Source of the DNA: G963556115 sp963667375
Lineage (GTDB): Bacteria; Planctomycetota; SZUA-567
DNA: 64,000 bases
NCBI GenBank assembly: GCA_963667375.1
Contig: OY763323.1
Span: 3,596,001 to 3,660,000 of the forward strand
Direction: 5' to 3'
Shown here: in pieces, positions 55,894-64,000 of the stretch
How the letters are laid out: each line of letters opens with the position of its first letter
Numbering within the stretch: position 1 is the first letter of the stretch
Translations under genes and position numbers: made by a program
Notes under the pieces: generated by a model
Seen by the model: only the letters and a program-made list of their open reading frames with translations
What the model was told of the DNA's origin: nothing
The model's database searches: none

Positions 55894-57726
55894 TCAGATC
55901 CAGAGTTTGAGTCTGAGCCAGTTTATCACTGCATGTGTACAGATCCAGGCCCGATTGCGTTCACCGGCAGATATCTTTGCCACACCCTCCATCCCGGGTT
56001 TGAGCCAGTCCGGTCTGGTGGCCATATCCGCCTCAACCTTGAAGGAGTTTTTTTCATCCTCAAGCTGTGCTACCGGAAAGATCTGCACGACCCTGATCGG
56101 AATCTTCCGGTCAGGATACCCCATAACTGCAATCTCACCCTCCTGACCGATAGCGACATCAGCGATATCGTCTTCCGCAATGAACATCTCTACTCTGAGA
56201 TTGTCATTCGGCAGTATCTCGAATAATACCGTTCCCTGCTGCAGTGGTGATCCCAGCTTGAGGTCAATCTCCTTGGAAGCAATATAGCCCGAGACCGGCG
56301 CAACCAGTTTAGCCTGCTTCAGGTGGAGATTTATCAGTGCCAGCCTGGCCGCGGCTTCGCTTGCTTTCGCTTCAGCTATCTGCGCTTCAACCGTCTTGTG
56401 CTCGCTCCGGGCCAGAGCCGCCTCTTTGGCATTTTTGACCTGTTCGGCAAATACCCGCACCCGCTGTAGTACCAATTCACTGGTATCCAGCTCCCCGAGT
56501 ACGGTTCTACCGCCACTGACAACCTCTGCTGGTTCAACCTCGACCGCCTTTAGAAACGAATCAAAAGGCGCAGCGACAACGACCTTCTCCTGCGGTTCAA
56601 GCACGAATGAAGCATCAATCCGATACTCTCCCCGTGAAAAAATCAAAAACAGGATACAACCCAGCAGCAGCAGTGCTACGAATTTCACTCCGATATGCTC
56701 CGGGCCAAGAAAATACCGCAGATAGTGCCTGCATGTTCTGGCAATTCGAACCCCGAGCCATCTGCTCGCGTGTTCAAGTTCCACCAGTCGGGAGGTCGTT
56801 AATTCGAGCATTATCCGCAGCGCCTGACAGTCACCAAGTGCGAATCCGACATTACTGGAGCGTTCAAGCAAGAGCACTCCGGCAATCTTTCCATCATAAC
56901 GCACCGGCAGCGCCAGCGTATTGGTCGTACCGTGACCCGCAGCCAGCTCAGCAGCGGCGGAGGTCATTACCGGAGACGTCTCAATACCGGGGAAGAGAAC
57001 CTCAAGATCCTGATTCGAACACTCCAGCATCGCCTCCTGAATATCTCTCACCAGTTTTATACGCGACTCAAACGAGCCAACTCTGCTGATTGCCGCAATC
57101 TTTATACCCCAGCTGCGCGTTATCCCCAGACTTACCCGGGAACAATTCCATTGCGCCGCCACCTCATTCACCAGATTGGACACCGCTTCGCGAAACTTCT
57201 TGCCTTTATTAACCTCAGAACTTACCAGCACCGCCAGCTCCAGCTCATGAAGAATTCCCTGTTCTTCCTCGAACAGCCTCTTCTCCTGCAGATAGCCGGT
57301 GATCTCGGCAAACGCGGCCGTTGCATTCTGCTGCCAGCGCAGCGGCAGCTGCTGAAAGCAGAATACCGCCGCAATCCGTGTCGTAGACGTCTCCTGAAGA
57401 CCGACAACGATAGTCTGCAATCTTCTTCCTTCAACGGAAAAAGTCAGCTGTCTGGTCTGCTGTTGCAGACCTGTCTTGAGTAAAAGCTTTATCAGAATTC
57501 TGACCCACTCTGGAATAACGATAGTTTTCAGTTTTTCAAGCGGATACAGGGCGAGAACATTGCCTTCACCGCTGTCACTGTACTCAATTACAGTACTGCA
57601 GAGAGCGTCACAGACTTTTGACCACTCAACCAGCAGCCGTGAATATGGATAAGCTTTGAGCTTATCACTTTCAGTCATCCGGGAGACCGCGGTATGACGT
57701 GATGAGTCAGAATCAATATTTATCAT
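55894..57726 (-). CDS. GAF-HlyD membrane-fusion protein
   Basis: 610 aa. Residues 1-140 are an unassigned cytosolic part; 160-315 look like a GAF domain (ELELAVLVSSEVNKGKKFREAV..., ALPVRYDGKIAGVLLLER). One membrane helix follows at 346-363 (VKFVALLLLGCILFLIF), then a periplasmic HlyD adaptor: barrel-sandwich (APFDSFLKAVEVEPAEVV and APVSGYIASKEIDLKLGSPL) around a short coiled coil (about 400-460), and a beta-barrel ending near the C-terminus. Its gene is 15 bp before the M50-HlyD gene. The cytosolic GAF domain is unusual for an adaptor and might sense a ligand or dock the SecA-like motor. Confidence 0.88.
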   Translation of the reverse strand: MINIDSDSSRHTAVSRMTESDKLKAYPYSRLLVEWSKVCDALCSTVIEYSDSGEGNVLALYPLEKLKTIVIPEWVRILIKLLLKTGLQQQTRQLTFSVEGRRLQTIVVGLQETSTTRIAAVFCFQQLPLRWQQNATAAFAEITGYLQEKRLFEEEQGILHELELAVLVSSEVNKGKKFREAVSNLVNEVAAQWNCSRVSLGITRSWGIKIAAISRVGSFESRIKLVRDIQEAMLECSNQDLEVLFPGIETSPVMTSAAAELAAGHGTTNTLALPVRYDGKIAGVLLLERSSNVGFALGDCQALRIMLELTTSRLVELEHASRWLGVRIARTCRHYLRYFLGPEHIGVKFVALLLLGCILFLIFSRGEYRIDASFVLEPQEKVVVAAPFDSFLKAVEVEPAEVVSGGRTVLGELDTSELVLQRVRVFAEQVKNAKEAALARSEHKTVEAQIAEAKASEAAARLALINLHLKQAKLVAPVSGYIASKEIDLKLGSPLQQGTVLFEILPNDNLRVEMFIAEDDIADVAIGQEGEIAVMGYPDRKIPIRVVQIFPVAQLEDEKNSFKVEADMATRPDWLKPGMEGVAKISAGERNRAWICTHAVINWLRLKLWI

Positions 57727-57744
57727 AACTCCCGCCCGTTAGTA

Positions 57745-58773
57745 TTATAAATCATCTAAAGTTAAGGTAATTCTCTGCTCCCAGTGCTCTCTAGCAGCTG
57801 CCAGATCCGCCTCTGAAAACGTAATCAGCCCCATACGCTCCAGCTTACCGTTCTTTCCGGACATCTCCTGTGACAGCAGCATATCTATATACCGGTCCAA
57901 CCCGGGAATAACCACGATACGCTCTTTTTTAACATACATATATAATTTCCGTGCCAGCGGATAAACACCCTTTTCGATTGTCTCAGTACTGGGCAGATAC
58001 CCCTCTATCTCAACACCTGCAAGATAGTCACGGCTCTTCTCCAGAAAACTGAAGCCGAAGATTCCCATCACCTGTGGATTATTGATTATCTCGCGAACTA
58101 TTTTCGAATCATCCTCACCGCTGTATTTATACGCCCCATCCTCACGAATCCGGGTATACTTCCCCTTATATGCCGGCATGCTACTACTGACCTTCTCCAT
58201 TATCAGACTCTTCAGAACATCAAAGGTGCCACTGCTGTCAGGTGGACCATAAATTACTATCGGCCAGTCTGGAAGTTTGGGATTGATCTCTTTCCAGCGT
58301 TTATAGGGGTTAGGAATTAATCTGCGCCCATCACTTGCCGGCACCTCCGCCGCAATAGCAAGGTGAATATCCTCCAGCGTCATTCTGATGCCACCATGTG
58401 ATTTGTGATGTGCCAGCACAATCCCGTCATAACCGAACCCGACCTCAATGACCTCACCGATGCCATTTCGCTGACCGGTTTCAAACTCCTCCCGCTTCAT
58501 GCGTCTGGAACTGTTGACAATATCCGGAGATGAAAGACCGTTATTGGTATAGAATAATTTTTGTCCCGCCCCCGAACCGATGGAAGCAAGAAGCGGGGTC
58601 TCAAAATTAGTAGTAGCACCAATCGTCTCGGAGAGATACGCCGCAAAGGGATATACCGTACTCGAGCCGACAGAGAGTATTGTCTGCCGCTGCAAAGCTC
58701 CGGCAACAGCCGGATGATCCGGTAATATTGCGCATACTGCCAGCGACACCAGCAGCAGCAGTCTGTATTTCAT
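57745..58773 (-). CDS. PstS-like periplasmic binding protein
   Basis: 342 aa; ATG at 58773 after GGAGG. A longer frame to 58869 overlaps the TolC gene and is rejected. Signal peptide MKYRLLLLVSLAVCAILPDHPAVAG. The mature part follows the PstS fold: SVGSSTVYPFAAYL at the N-terminus, IGSGAGQKLFY, a YGPPDSSGTFDVLKSLI phosphate-loop-like turn, and GIFGFSFLEKSRDYL. No PstC, PstA, PstB or PhoU gene is nearby, so uptake of phosphate is unlikely. Its place between the outer-membrane and adaptor genes points to a periplasmic part of the export machine, or a phosphate sensor for it. Confidence 0.85.
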   Translation of the reverse strand: MKYRLLLLVSLAVCAILPDHPAVAGALQRQTILSVGSSTVYPFAAYLSETIGATTNFETPLLASIGSGAGQKLFYTNNGLSSPDIVNSSRRMKREEFETGQRNGIGEVIEVGFGYDGIVLAHHKSHGGIRMTLEDIHLAIAAEVPASDGRRLIPNPYKRWKEINPKLPDWPIVIYGPPDSSGTFDVLKSLIMEKVSSSMPAYKGKYTRIREDGAYKYSGEDDSKIVREIINNPQVMGIFGFSFLEKSRDYLAGVEIEGYLPSTETIEKGVYPLARKLYMYVKKERIVVIPGLDRYIDMLLSQEMSGKNGKLERMGLITFSEADLAAAREHWEQRITLTLDDL

Positions 58774-58807
58774 ATCCGTGTCCTCCAGTATACGCTTCGC
58801 AACCGCT

Positions 58808-61030
58808 CTAATACGAGCGTGAGCCGACAACATCAATCCCCAGATCTTTGAGAATTGTGGCTTTGGCATATGACAGCCGCAAGGAATTTATATTGCAGTC
58901 AATAATCGCTCTGAAATAATCACTCTCACGTTCTGCCAGATACTCCTGAGCTCTGAGCAATTCCTCATTGGTAGTAAGTCCGAGAGTAAACCGTATCCTC
59001 TCACCCTCCAGTACATCGAGTGCCGCCTGTCTGGCTTTGAAGGTTATCTTCATATTTTTTTTTGCCATCTTCAGAGACCGCACCGCTCCACGCACATCGG
59101 TACGTATCTTGCGCCTGGTCTTCTCCAGCAGGTATTTTCGCTCTGAAATCTGCCCCATCGCCTCGCGCTCCTGAGCCGCAGCCCTCCGGCTGCCGAACTG
59201 ATACTCAAAGGTCAGGCCAATGCGCCAGTAATCCGCGCCATACTCGGTATTATCATAGCGCCAGCTGCGGAGCGTATCATTGATTCCCACAGTTCCCTGA
59301 GCCAGACCATACCGGGCATTAAGATCGAGCAGCGGAAGCTTGGCCATATGAGCCTGCTGCTTGCGCAAGGTAGCGATCTCAATACCTGAAAAATCCTTTT
59401 TCAATTCTGGACGAAGTTTCAGCGCTACCCGTTCAGCACTCTTCACATCGTCTACAGCAAATGAAGTCCGCGGCCTGTCGGTAGGAAGTATCAGATCCAC
59501 CGTCTCAAACATTTCTTCATTTCCAATCAGCATCAGCAGCTGATCAAGTGTTGCCAGAACATTATCCCGGGACCGCAGCAGCCCGCTGCGGCGAACCTGC
59601 ATCGCAGCATAAGCCCGTTCTACATGCACATGCCTTGACAAACCAGAGGTCTGACGGGTAAGTTCATAATTATAGACCTCTTTGGCCATCGCCAGCACCC
59701 GCTTCTGAATTGCCATCTGTTCATAGTAATACACCATCGTCCAGTACGCAGAGCAGATATCAAAGATCTTATCCATTGAGACCGAGACAAAGTCGGACTC
59801 GGCAATATCCGCATTATGCTGCGCGACCTTGATGGCTATTTTATTATCCAGATCACCGAAATTTCTCAACAGCGGCTGCTTGATATCGACATACATGCCG
59901 CCGGTATTACGGTACATATCCTGAGCGACGCCGACCGTCTTATTCTCAGTATACTCATAACCAAGAGAAATATCACCACCGGACGGGGTGTGCTGCCGCA
60001 CCCCGGAATCGAGCGACCAGCCGGAAGTATCACTGGCAAGATTCGGATCAAGATAATAATAATCCGCATCGAGATCCTCATGTCTTTCCGCACTCAGCGA
60101 CTGATACAATGTCGGATCATATACCGTCTTGCTGGCATTTACTCTCTCCTCCGCCTGCTTGGTAACATAAGTAGCCGAAGAGATGTCGGGATTCTCTGAG
60201 AGCCCGAGCCTTATCGCCTCCGACAGCGAGAGTTTAAAAATATTCTTTTTATCACCATCGCTTCCGGGATCATCATTCTTCTGAGAGAATAGTAACTCCT
60301 CAGTCTTCTCAGTAGCCGGTTCAGCCCTTTTAATCAGTATTTCACTGGCCTGCGCCAGCATCGGGGTCTCGCTGATTCCTCCTACCGACTCCAAATCCCG
60401 CTGCGGACTAGCTGCAACCCGCAAATCAGATATCTCGTCTTCCACATAATCCGGAAGATATTCGACCTGCAGCTCAGAATACAGCTGTTTATGACTCCCC
60501 CTGATATAACCGCTGCCGGTATCAGCAACAGTGATAACAGCCGCACTGCAGCCATAAAACCTGAGCAAATCATCCTGCTCTGTCCGGTCAAACCAGACAC
60601 TGGTGCCGGCATCCTCTTCCAGTTGTTCGCTGCGAATATTATTGAATGAACCATCCCGACCTTCGGTATCAGCACCTTTATCAACCCCATCATTGACAGT
60701 AGAATCTACCACCGGCGGCTTCGGCTCATCCTTCTTAACATCGCCAAATTCTTCAGCACCACTATCCGAGGCCGTATCATTATCAAGAAGATCAATCTCC
60801 GTATCGAGGTTCACCAGAAACTCGGAGGTTGTCTCGAAGGAGAAGATATTCAGAGCCAGAGCATCCCGATATTTTTCCGGCAGATAATCGGATAACTTAT
60901 CCGCAACCGGGGGATTTATCCCTCCAGCGCCTTCAGCCAGCCGCACACCTTGAGCCTCACTGCAGCCACAGATGCAGAGCGCTATCAAACAAAGAGACAA
61001 TATACCTGGACTGAGACGTAACAGATTCAT
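58808..61030 (-). CDS. TolC-family outer-membrane lipoprotein with long N-terminal extension
   Basis: 740 aa from the ATG at 61030 (AGAAG upstream). Lipoprotein signal MNLLRLSPGILSLCLIALCICG before C23 (box I-C-G-C). Residues about 24-265 are an acidic, low-complexity extension (LVNLDTEIDLLDNDTASDSGAEE, KPPVVDSTVND...) not found in ordinary TolC. From about 267 the outer-membrane efflux fold follows in two halves: FKLSLSEAIRLGLSENPDISSA, long helices, and a second half with RPELKKDFSGIEIATLRKQQAHMAKLPLLDLNARYG. It would be the outer-membrane duct for the giant protein, partnered with three HlyD-type adaptors. Confidence 0.9.
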   Translation of the reverse strand: MNLLRLSPGILSLCLIALCICGCSEAQGVRLAEGAGGINPPVADKLSDYLPEKYRDALALNIFSFETTSEFLVNLDTEIDLLDNDTASDSGAEEFGDVKKDEPKPPVVDSTVNDGVDKGADTEGRDGSFNNIRSEQLEEDAGTSVWFDRTEQDDLLRFYGCSAAVITVADTGSGYIRGSHKQLYSELQVEYLPDYVEDEISDLRVAASPQRDLESVGGISETPMLAQASEILIKRAEPATEKTEELLFSQKNDDPGSDGDKKNIFKLSLSEAIRLGLSENPDISSATYVTKQAEERVNASKTVYDPTLYQSLSAERHEDLDADYYYLDPNLASDTSGWSLDSGVRQHTPSGGDISLGYEYTENKTVGVAQDMYRNTGGMYVDIKQPLLRNFGDLDNKIAIKVAQHNADIAESDFVSVSMDKIFDICSAYWTMVYYYEQMAIQKRVLAMAKEVYNYELTRQTSGLSRHVHVERAYAAMQVRRSGLLRSRDNVLATLDQLLMLIGNEEMFETVDLILPTDRPRTSFAVDDVKSAERVALKLRPELKKDFSGIEIATLRKQQAHMAKLPLLDLNARYGLAQGTVGINDTLRSWRYDNTEYGADYWRIGLTFEYQFGSRRAAAQEREAMGQISERKYLLEKTRRKIRTDVRGAVRSLKMAKKNMKITFKARQAALDVLEGERIRFTLGLTTNEELLRAQEYLAERESDYFRAIIDCNINSLRLSYAKATILKDLGIDVVGSRSY

Positions 61031-61091
61031 CAATACTTTCTTCTCTGCAAACACTAGCACTAGCATCCGCCATTAAAAACAAACAAACAAC

Positions 61092-62015
61092 TTATTTAGT
61101 ATCAGGCTTATCAAGTTTCTGTAACAGCTCATCCCCGAAATCAATGGTTAACTCTTTACTTGCCGGGGTTTCATCCCTGCTCCCGGCTGAATCCGGCAAC
61201 TCCACCGTAACCGTAGTTCCAATCGGCCATTTCCTGGGATTTTCAACTCCGATACGGATTTTGACCGTCTCACTCGCCGCATCTGCCAGCGCCGCAATAT
61301 ACACGATATGCCCTGGTGCGACATCAGGTTTTACAGCTCCGCCATAAGTAGGGAATTTTACCGGGATGGCTGCCATTTTTTTGATTTCAGGCAATAATTT
61401 GAGCGGTACCATCAGATCCACCCAGAGCTGATCAAGCACCACAACCCTGACAACCGGGCGCAGAGCTTCAACCGTCTCCCCGGAATCAATCTCCATTATC
61501 TCGACCACGCCGTCAACCGGGCTTATCAGCTTACGCCTTTCAAGTTCCGCGGCCAGTTCCTCATAACGGAGTTTCGTTACCTCATTCTCATGTTTGGTCA
61601 GTTTATAACGCAGCTGCGCGATCTTAACCGCCAGACGAGCATTATCAAGCTCCGAATCAGATGCCGCCCCCTCCAGATGCGCCTTACTCATTCGTGACAG
61701 GTCAAACTCTTTCTGACGCAACTCAAGCTCACTCGCTTCAATCTCAGCGGTATTCGCCGCCTGCATTTTCAGCTGAGTCAGATGTATCTGCTCCGGCAGA
61801 TTCTCAAGAGTTGCAATTACCTCGCCCTTGCGGATAAAGTCCCCTTCATGCGCGGACAGAAAATCGACCTTACCGCTGACAGTAAACGATAAAAAAACAT
61901 CCTTCTGCGGTTCGGTTATACCCTTCACCTCAGAGGCATTCCCCCATCCAGCTCCCGAAACCATAAGACAGAAAACCGCCGAAACTGCCGTCAATAACCT
62001 GCACCATGAGGCCAT
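61092..62015 (-). CDS. Periplasmic HlyD/RND-type adaptor
   Basis: 307 aa from the ATG at 62015, 4 bp after the previous stop. Signal peptide MASWCRLLTAVSAVFCLMVSGAGWGNA, cleaved before SEVKG. Barrel-sandwich half FLSFTVSGKVDFLSAHEGDFIRKGE, a coiled coil of about 80 residues (IEASELELRQKEFDLSRMSK...), second half SPVDGVVEIMEIDSGE, then a beta-barrel (VLDQLWVDLMVPLKLLPEIK). Unlike the other two adaptors of the cluster it has no membrane or cytosolic domain. It probably bridges the inner-membrane complex and the TolC-like duct. Confidence 0.9.
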   Translation of the reverse strand: MASWCRLLTAVSAVFCLMVSGAGWGNASEVKGITEPQKDVFLSFTVSGKVDFLSAHEGDFIRKGEVIATLENLPEQIHLTQLKMQAANTAEIEASELELRQKEFDLSRMSKAHLEGAASDSELDNARLAVKIAQLRYKLTKHENEVTKLRYEELAAELERRKLISPVDGVVEIMEIDSGETVEALRPVVRVVVLDQLWVDLMVPLKLLPEIKKMAAIPVKFPTYGGAVKPDVAPGHIVYIAALADAASETVKIRIGVENPRKWPIGTTVTVELPDSAGSRDETPASKELTIDFGDELLQKLDKPDTK

Positions 62016-62019
62016 GTGA

Positions 62020-62340
62020 TTATTTTTCACCGGCTTTTTCCGCTGCCTGACGTTTGAGCGCTTCCTGCTGCAATTCACGCAGTTTATCCTGAAGCATCTG
62101 GAGTGTTCGTGAAAGCCCCTGCTGCAATCTGAAAGCTGCCGGTACCGAGAGAACAGCACGATGCGAAAGATTCATTTTTGCTCCGGATTCATCACTCTTC
62201 AAACTGTTCCCGAACTCTAGAACCACCTCTGATGCCCCTGCGACCACATTCAGCATATCATAATAGTAATATGGCACTTCCAAAGAATTCAGAACCTCAT
62301 TTTTACTGGTCAATCCGGTTTCTGAGAGATTAGCAGACAT
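62020..62340 (-). CDS. DUF3467-like small protein
   Basis: 106 aa from the ATG at 62340 (AAGGA upstream). The centre, LNVVAGASEVVLEFGNSL..., then MNLSHRAVLSVPAAFRLQQGLSRTLQMLQDKL, follows the DUF3467 pattern (N...G.P.EV.LDFG..., ...R.V.SP..A..L...L...L). The C-terminal third is a charged helix. Cytosolic by lack of signal. As the first gene of the export cluster it may be a chaperone-like or regulatory part. The family match is from memory of the motif. Confidence 0.65.
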   Translation of the reverse strand: MSANLSETGLTSKNEVLNSLEVPYYYYDMLNVVAGASEVVLEFGNSLKSDESGAKMNLSHRAVLSVPAAFRLQQGLSRTLQMLQDKLRELQQEALKRQAAEKAGEK

Positions 62341-63039
62341 TGTTTTCCTTTCGACGTTTTCTACCCTAAAAACACACAATCAATACACATTAACTCCACA
62401 TTCCTTCTTCAAACGTTGAAATATATTGCACATTGTTAGCGATTTATTACAATAACACTAAATTAAAATTAACCATCATTATCGCATAATTAATCAGATT
62501 TTCATATTTCATTAAACACCATGTAATAAACCGGCAACAAATTTGTAACTCCCGTAAAAATAAGGATATCCTCAAAAAAATCTTCGACTCAATGACCCTG
62601 CCCGCTCTTTTCTGCGAATATTTATTCGAAAAAAAAACCATGACTATTTTTTATAATCTCAGACTACTTTTAACATTTTAGTATGTTATTTTTACAACAC
62701 GTTGAATATTAACTAAGTTAAATCACCATAATTCTCATTTTACACATTATTACAATTAACGGGTTAATCGTGATTAATCCAAAACTCTCTTCAAATACCG
62801 ACTCCAACTCTCCGCTAAGAACCTGCCGAAAAGGTTCGATATATCAAGTTGACGTAGCAAAACCACTCCGACAGTAAGATTCGCGTACCCACATCCAGCT
62901 CTGCTAATATGCAGTACCACAAAAAAAGGCGCACTGAATTTCTTCAGTGCGCCCAGACTTAAGATTGCCTGTTTGTTGTTTGTATTGCTATTATCTAATC
63001 CCTGAAATTCAGAGATTCAGGATCGTTATACGGCGCTAC
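62341..63039. other. Promoter region of the export cluster and dhaL terminator
   Basis: 699 bp, AT-rich. The left part must hold the promoter of the export cluster; no near-consensus sigma-70 pair was found, so a special sigma factor or an activator is possible. A 64-codon frame at 62447-62641 has no ribosome site or plausible product and is not accepted. The right end holds the dhaL terminator. Confidence 0.55.
62928..62953 (-). terminator. Terminator of the rpiB-dhaL operon
   Basis: 11-bp perfect stem GGCGCACTGAA/TTCAGTGCGCC, loop TTTC, followed on the minus strand by seven T's. It lies 87 bp past the dhaL stop. Confidence 0.9.
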
Positions 63040-63681
63040 TTACGCCAGCAGCTTCTTGCTTTCAGCCGCCATTGTCTGGAGAATCAGACAACAGGAGACA
63101 GAACCAGCATCGAGAACACCGCGTGAACGCTCACCCAGACGGGCGGCTCTACCGAGTTTAGCAACCATATCCTTGGTTGAATCTCTACCCTTCTCGGCAG
63201 CGGCAGACATCTTATCAAGAGCCTCCGCAAAGCTGTCACCAGCTGCGGTTGCCTCTTTAAATGCGGTCGCCGCAGGAGAAAGAGCATCATACAGTGTCTT
63301 ATCCTCAAGCTTTGCCCCGGCCAGTGAAGAGACTCCTTCAGCCGCCTTCTCTAGCATATCACCAAAGACCTTGGCATCAATATCCTCAACGCCGGCACAG
63401 CACTTGGCCATCTCACGGAAGAAGGTACCGTAAATCGGACCCATTGAGCCACCGATCTCAGTAAGCAGGATTCGCCCCAGAGTCTTGAGTGCTGTATTGA
63501 GATCCACACTCTCGCCGCCAAGTTTATCCTCACACATACAGAAGCCTTTGTTCATGTTGATGCCGTGGTCACCATCACCGATTGCCCCATCAACCTCACT
63601 CAGATAAGCCTTATTCTTCTGAATAGCCTTGATCAGAGCATAAACAATTACACCACCATCATTGTTTTTGAATGAATCCAT
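63040..63681 (-). CDS. dhaL: Dihydroxyacetone-kinase L subunit-like protein
   Basis: 213 aa from the ATG at 63681 (GAGG 8 nt upstream). It carries the nucleotide-binding motif EVDGAIGDGDHGINMNKGF and TEIGGSMGPIYGTFFREMA of the DhaL (Dak2) fold, and a C-terminal RSRGVLDAGSVSCCLIL. DhaL binds ADP/ATP and works with a DhaK subunit that binds dihydroxyacetone or a tetrulose; no dhaK lies in the window. It directly follows an rpiB homologue, a pairing known from erythrulose catabolism, so the true substrate may be a tetrulose. Confidence 0.9.
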   Translation of the reverse strand: MDSFKNNDGGVIVYALIKAIQKNKAYLSEVDGAIGDGDHGINMNKGFCMCEDKLGGESVDLNTALKTLGRILLTEIGGSMGPIYGTFFREMAKCCAGVEDIDAKVFGDMLEKAAEGVSSLAGAKLEDKTLYDALSPAATAFKEATAAGDSFAEALDKMSAAAEKGRDSTKDMVAKLGRAARLGERSRGVLDAGSVSCCLILQTMAAESKKLLA

Positions 63682-63708
63682 TATTTTTTCCTCTTTTAAA
63701 ACGATCAA

Positions 63709-64000
63709 TCACCTTGCTGATCTGTACTTTGCATCATACTCCATCATACGTTCAATCTTTTCACCTGAAGGGCTGTCAACATAACTGAGGCCCAGCCAGG
63801 TATCTATAATCTTCTTTGCCAGTTCAATACCGATAACCCTGGCTCCGAGAGTAATAATATGCGCATCATTACTCAGCGCGGCTCTCTCGGCAGAAAAGAC
63901 GTCATGACACTGCGCGGCTCTGATTCCAGGCACCTTATTGGCAGTCATAGCCATACCGATACCAGTACCGCAGAACAGCAGCCCTCGTTTTGCCTCACCG
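63709..64000 (-). CDS. rpiB: RpiB/LacAB-type sugar-phosphate isomerase, C-terminal part
   Basis: 97 codons visible; the gene runs on beyond the window. The catalytic stretch GLLFCGTGIGMAMTANKVPGIRAA contains the Cys base and GTGIG phosphate loop of ribose-5-phosphate isomerase B. AALSNDAHIITLGARVIG and the C-terminal helix WLGLSYVDSPSGEKIERMMEYD are also typical. It is 27 bp before dhaL, so both form one unit. It could act on ribose 5-phosphate or, with DhaL, on erythrulose phosphate. Confidence 0.9.
   Translation of the reverse strand, partial: GEAKRGLLFCGTGIGMAMTANKVPGIRAAQCHDVFSAERAALSNDAHIITLGARVIGIELAKKIIDTWLGLSYVDSPSGEKIERMMEYDAKYRSAR

Noticed and set aside
57745..58773. Phosphate-uptake (Pst) locus
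   Set aside because: No pstC, pstA, pstB or phoU gene in the neighbourhood.
62447..62641. 64-codon minus-strand frame upstream of the export cluster
   Set aside because: No ribosome site, odd composition, and it lies in the AT-rich promoter region; no recognisable product.

Overview
The window reads as a chromosome segment of a Gram-negative bacterium, most plausibly from the Planctomycetes-Verrucomicrobia-Lentisphaerae group and within it Lentisphaerota-like. The reasons are a very large protein with an N-terminal LEPR-XLL motif, an SecA paralogue sitting with HlyD and M50-protease genes, and several ribose-type sugar ABC systems with RpiR and LacI regulators. This placement is inference; no rRNA or ribosomal protein gene is present. 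Nearly all genes are on the minus strand.

Positions 1-1.6 kb hold the N-terminus of a CheA-like kinase, a small unknown gene and a decayed small membrane-protein gene with an in-frame TAG. Positions 1.8-15.1 kb are a sugar-catabolic cluster, transcribed right to left: periplasmic binding protein, permease, ATPase, second permease, FGGY kinase, SAF-domain dehydrogenase, zinc alcohol dehydrogenase, VOC protein, mutarotase-like protein, RpiR regulator and an L-fucose-isomerase-family protein. The substrate cannot be read from sequence. At 15.3-18.8 kb, on the plus strand, an ammonium transporter fused to a c-di-GMP cyclase is flanked by two gene relics: a piece of an RpiR regulator and an N-terminally truncated permease.

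Positions 19.2-24.7 kb are a second sugar ABC operon (ATPase, permease, SGNH hydrolase, binding protein, LacI regulator) with two near-identical candidate operators upstream. Positions 25-29 kb hold a 1-kb AT-rich gene-free stretch, a Cys-rich small protein, a secreted unknown protein, a small membrane protein and a secreted LecA-like protein with a textbook promoter. Positions 29.0-34.9 kb are a third ABC operon ending in a D-lyxose isomerase. It is controlled by a LacI regulator whose palindromic operators can be recognised at three places.

Positions 35.3-62.3 kb are the main interest: a 27-kb single-direction cluster of eight genes. In transcription order these are a DUF3467-like protein, a periplasmic HlyD adaptor, a TolC-type lipoprotein with a long N-terminal extension, a PstS-like binding protein, a GAF-HlyD fusion, a PqqD-like/M50 protease/HlyD fusion, a short SecA paralogue, and a 5403-residue LEPR-XLL protein with RTX-type repeats, a beta-helix, a beta-propeller and about 15 PKD domains. 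I read this as a dedicated export and surface-display system for the giant protein. I know of no experimental description of such an assembly. The window ends with dhaL and a partial rpiB, a pair known from tetrose/triose sugar catabolism.
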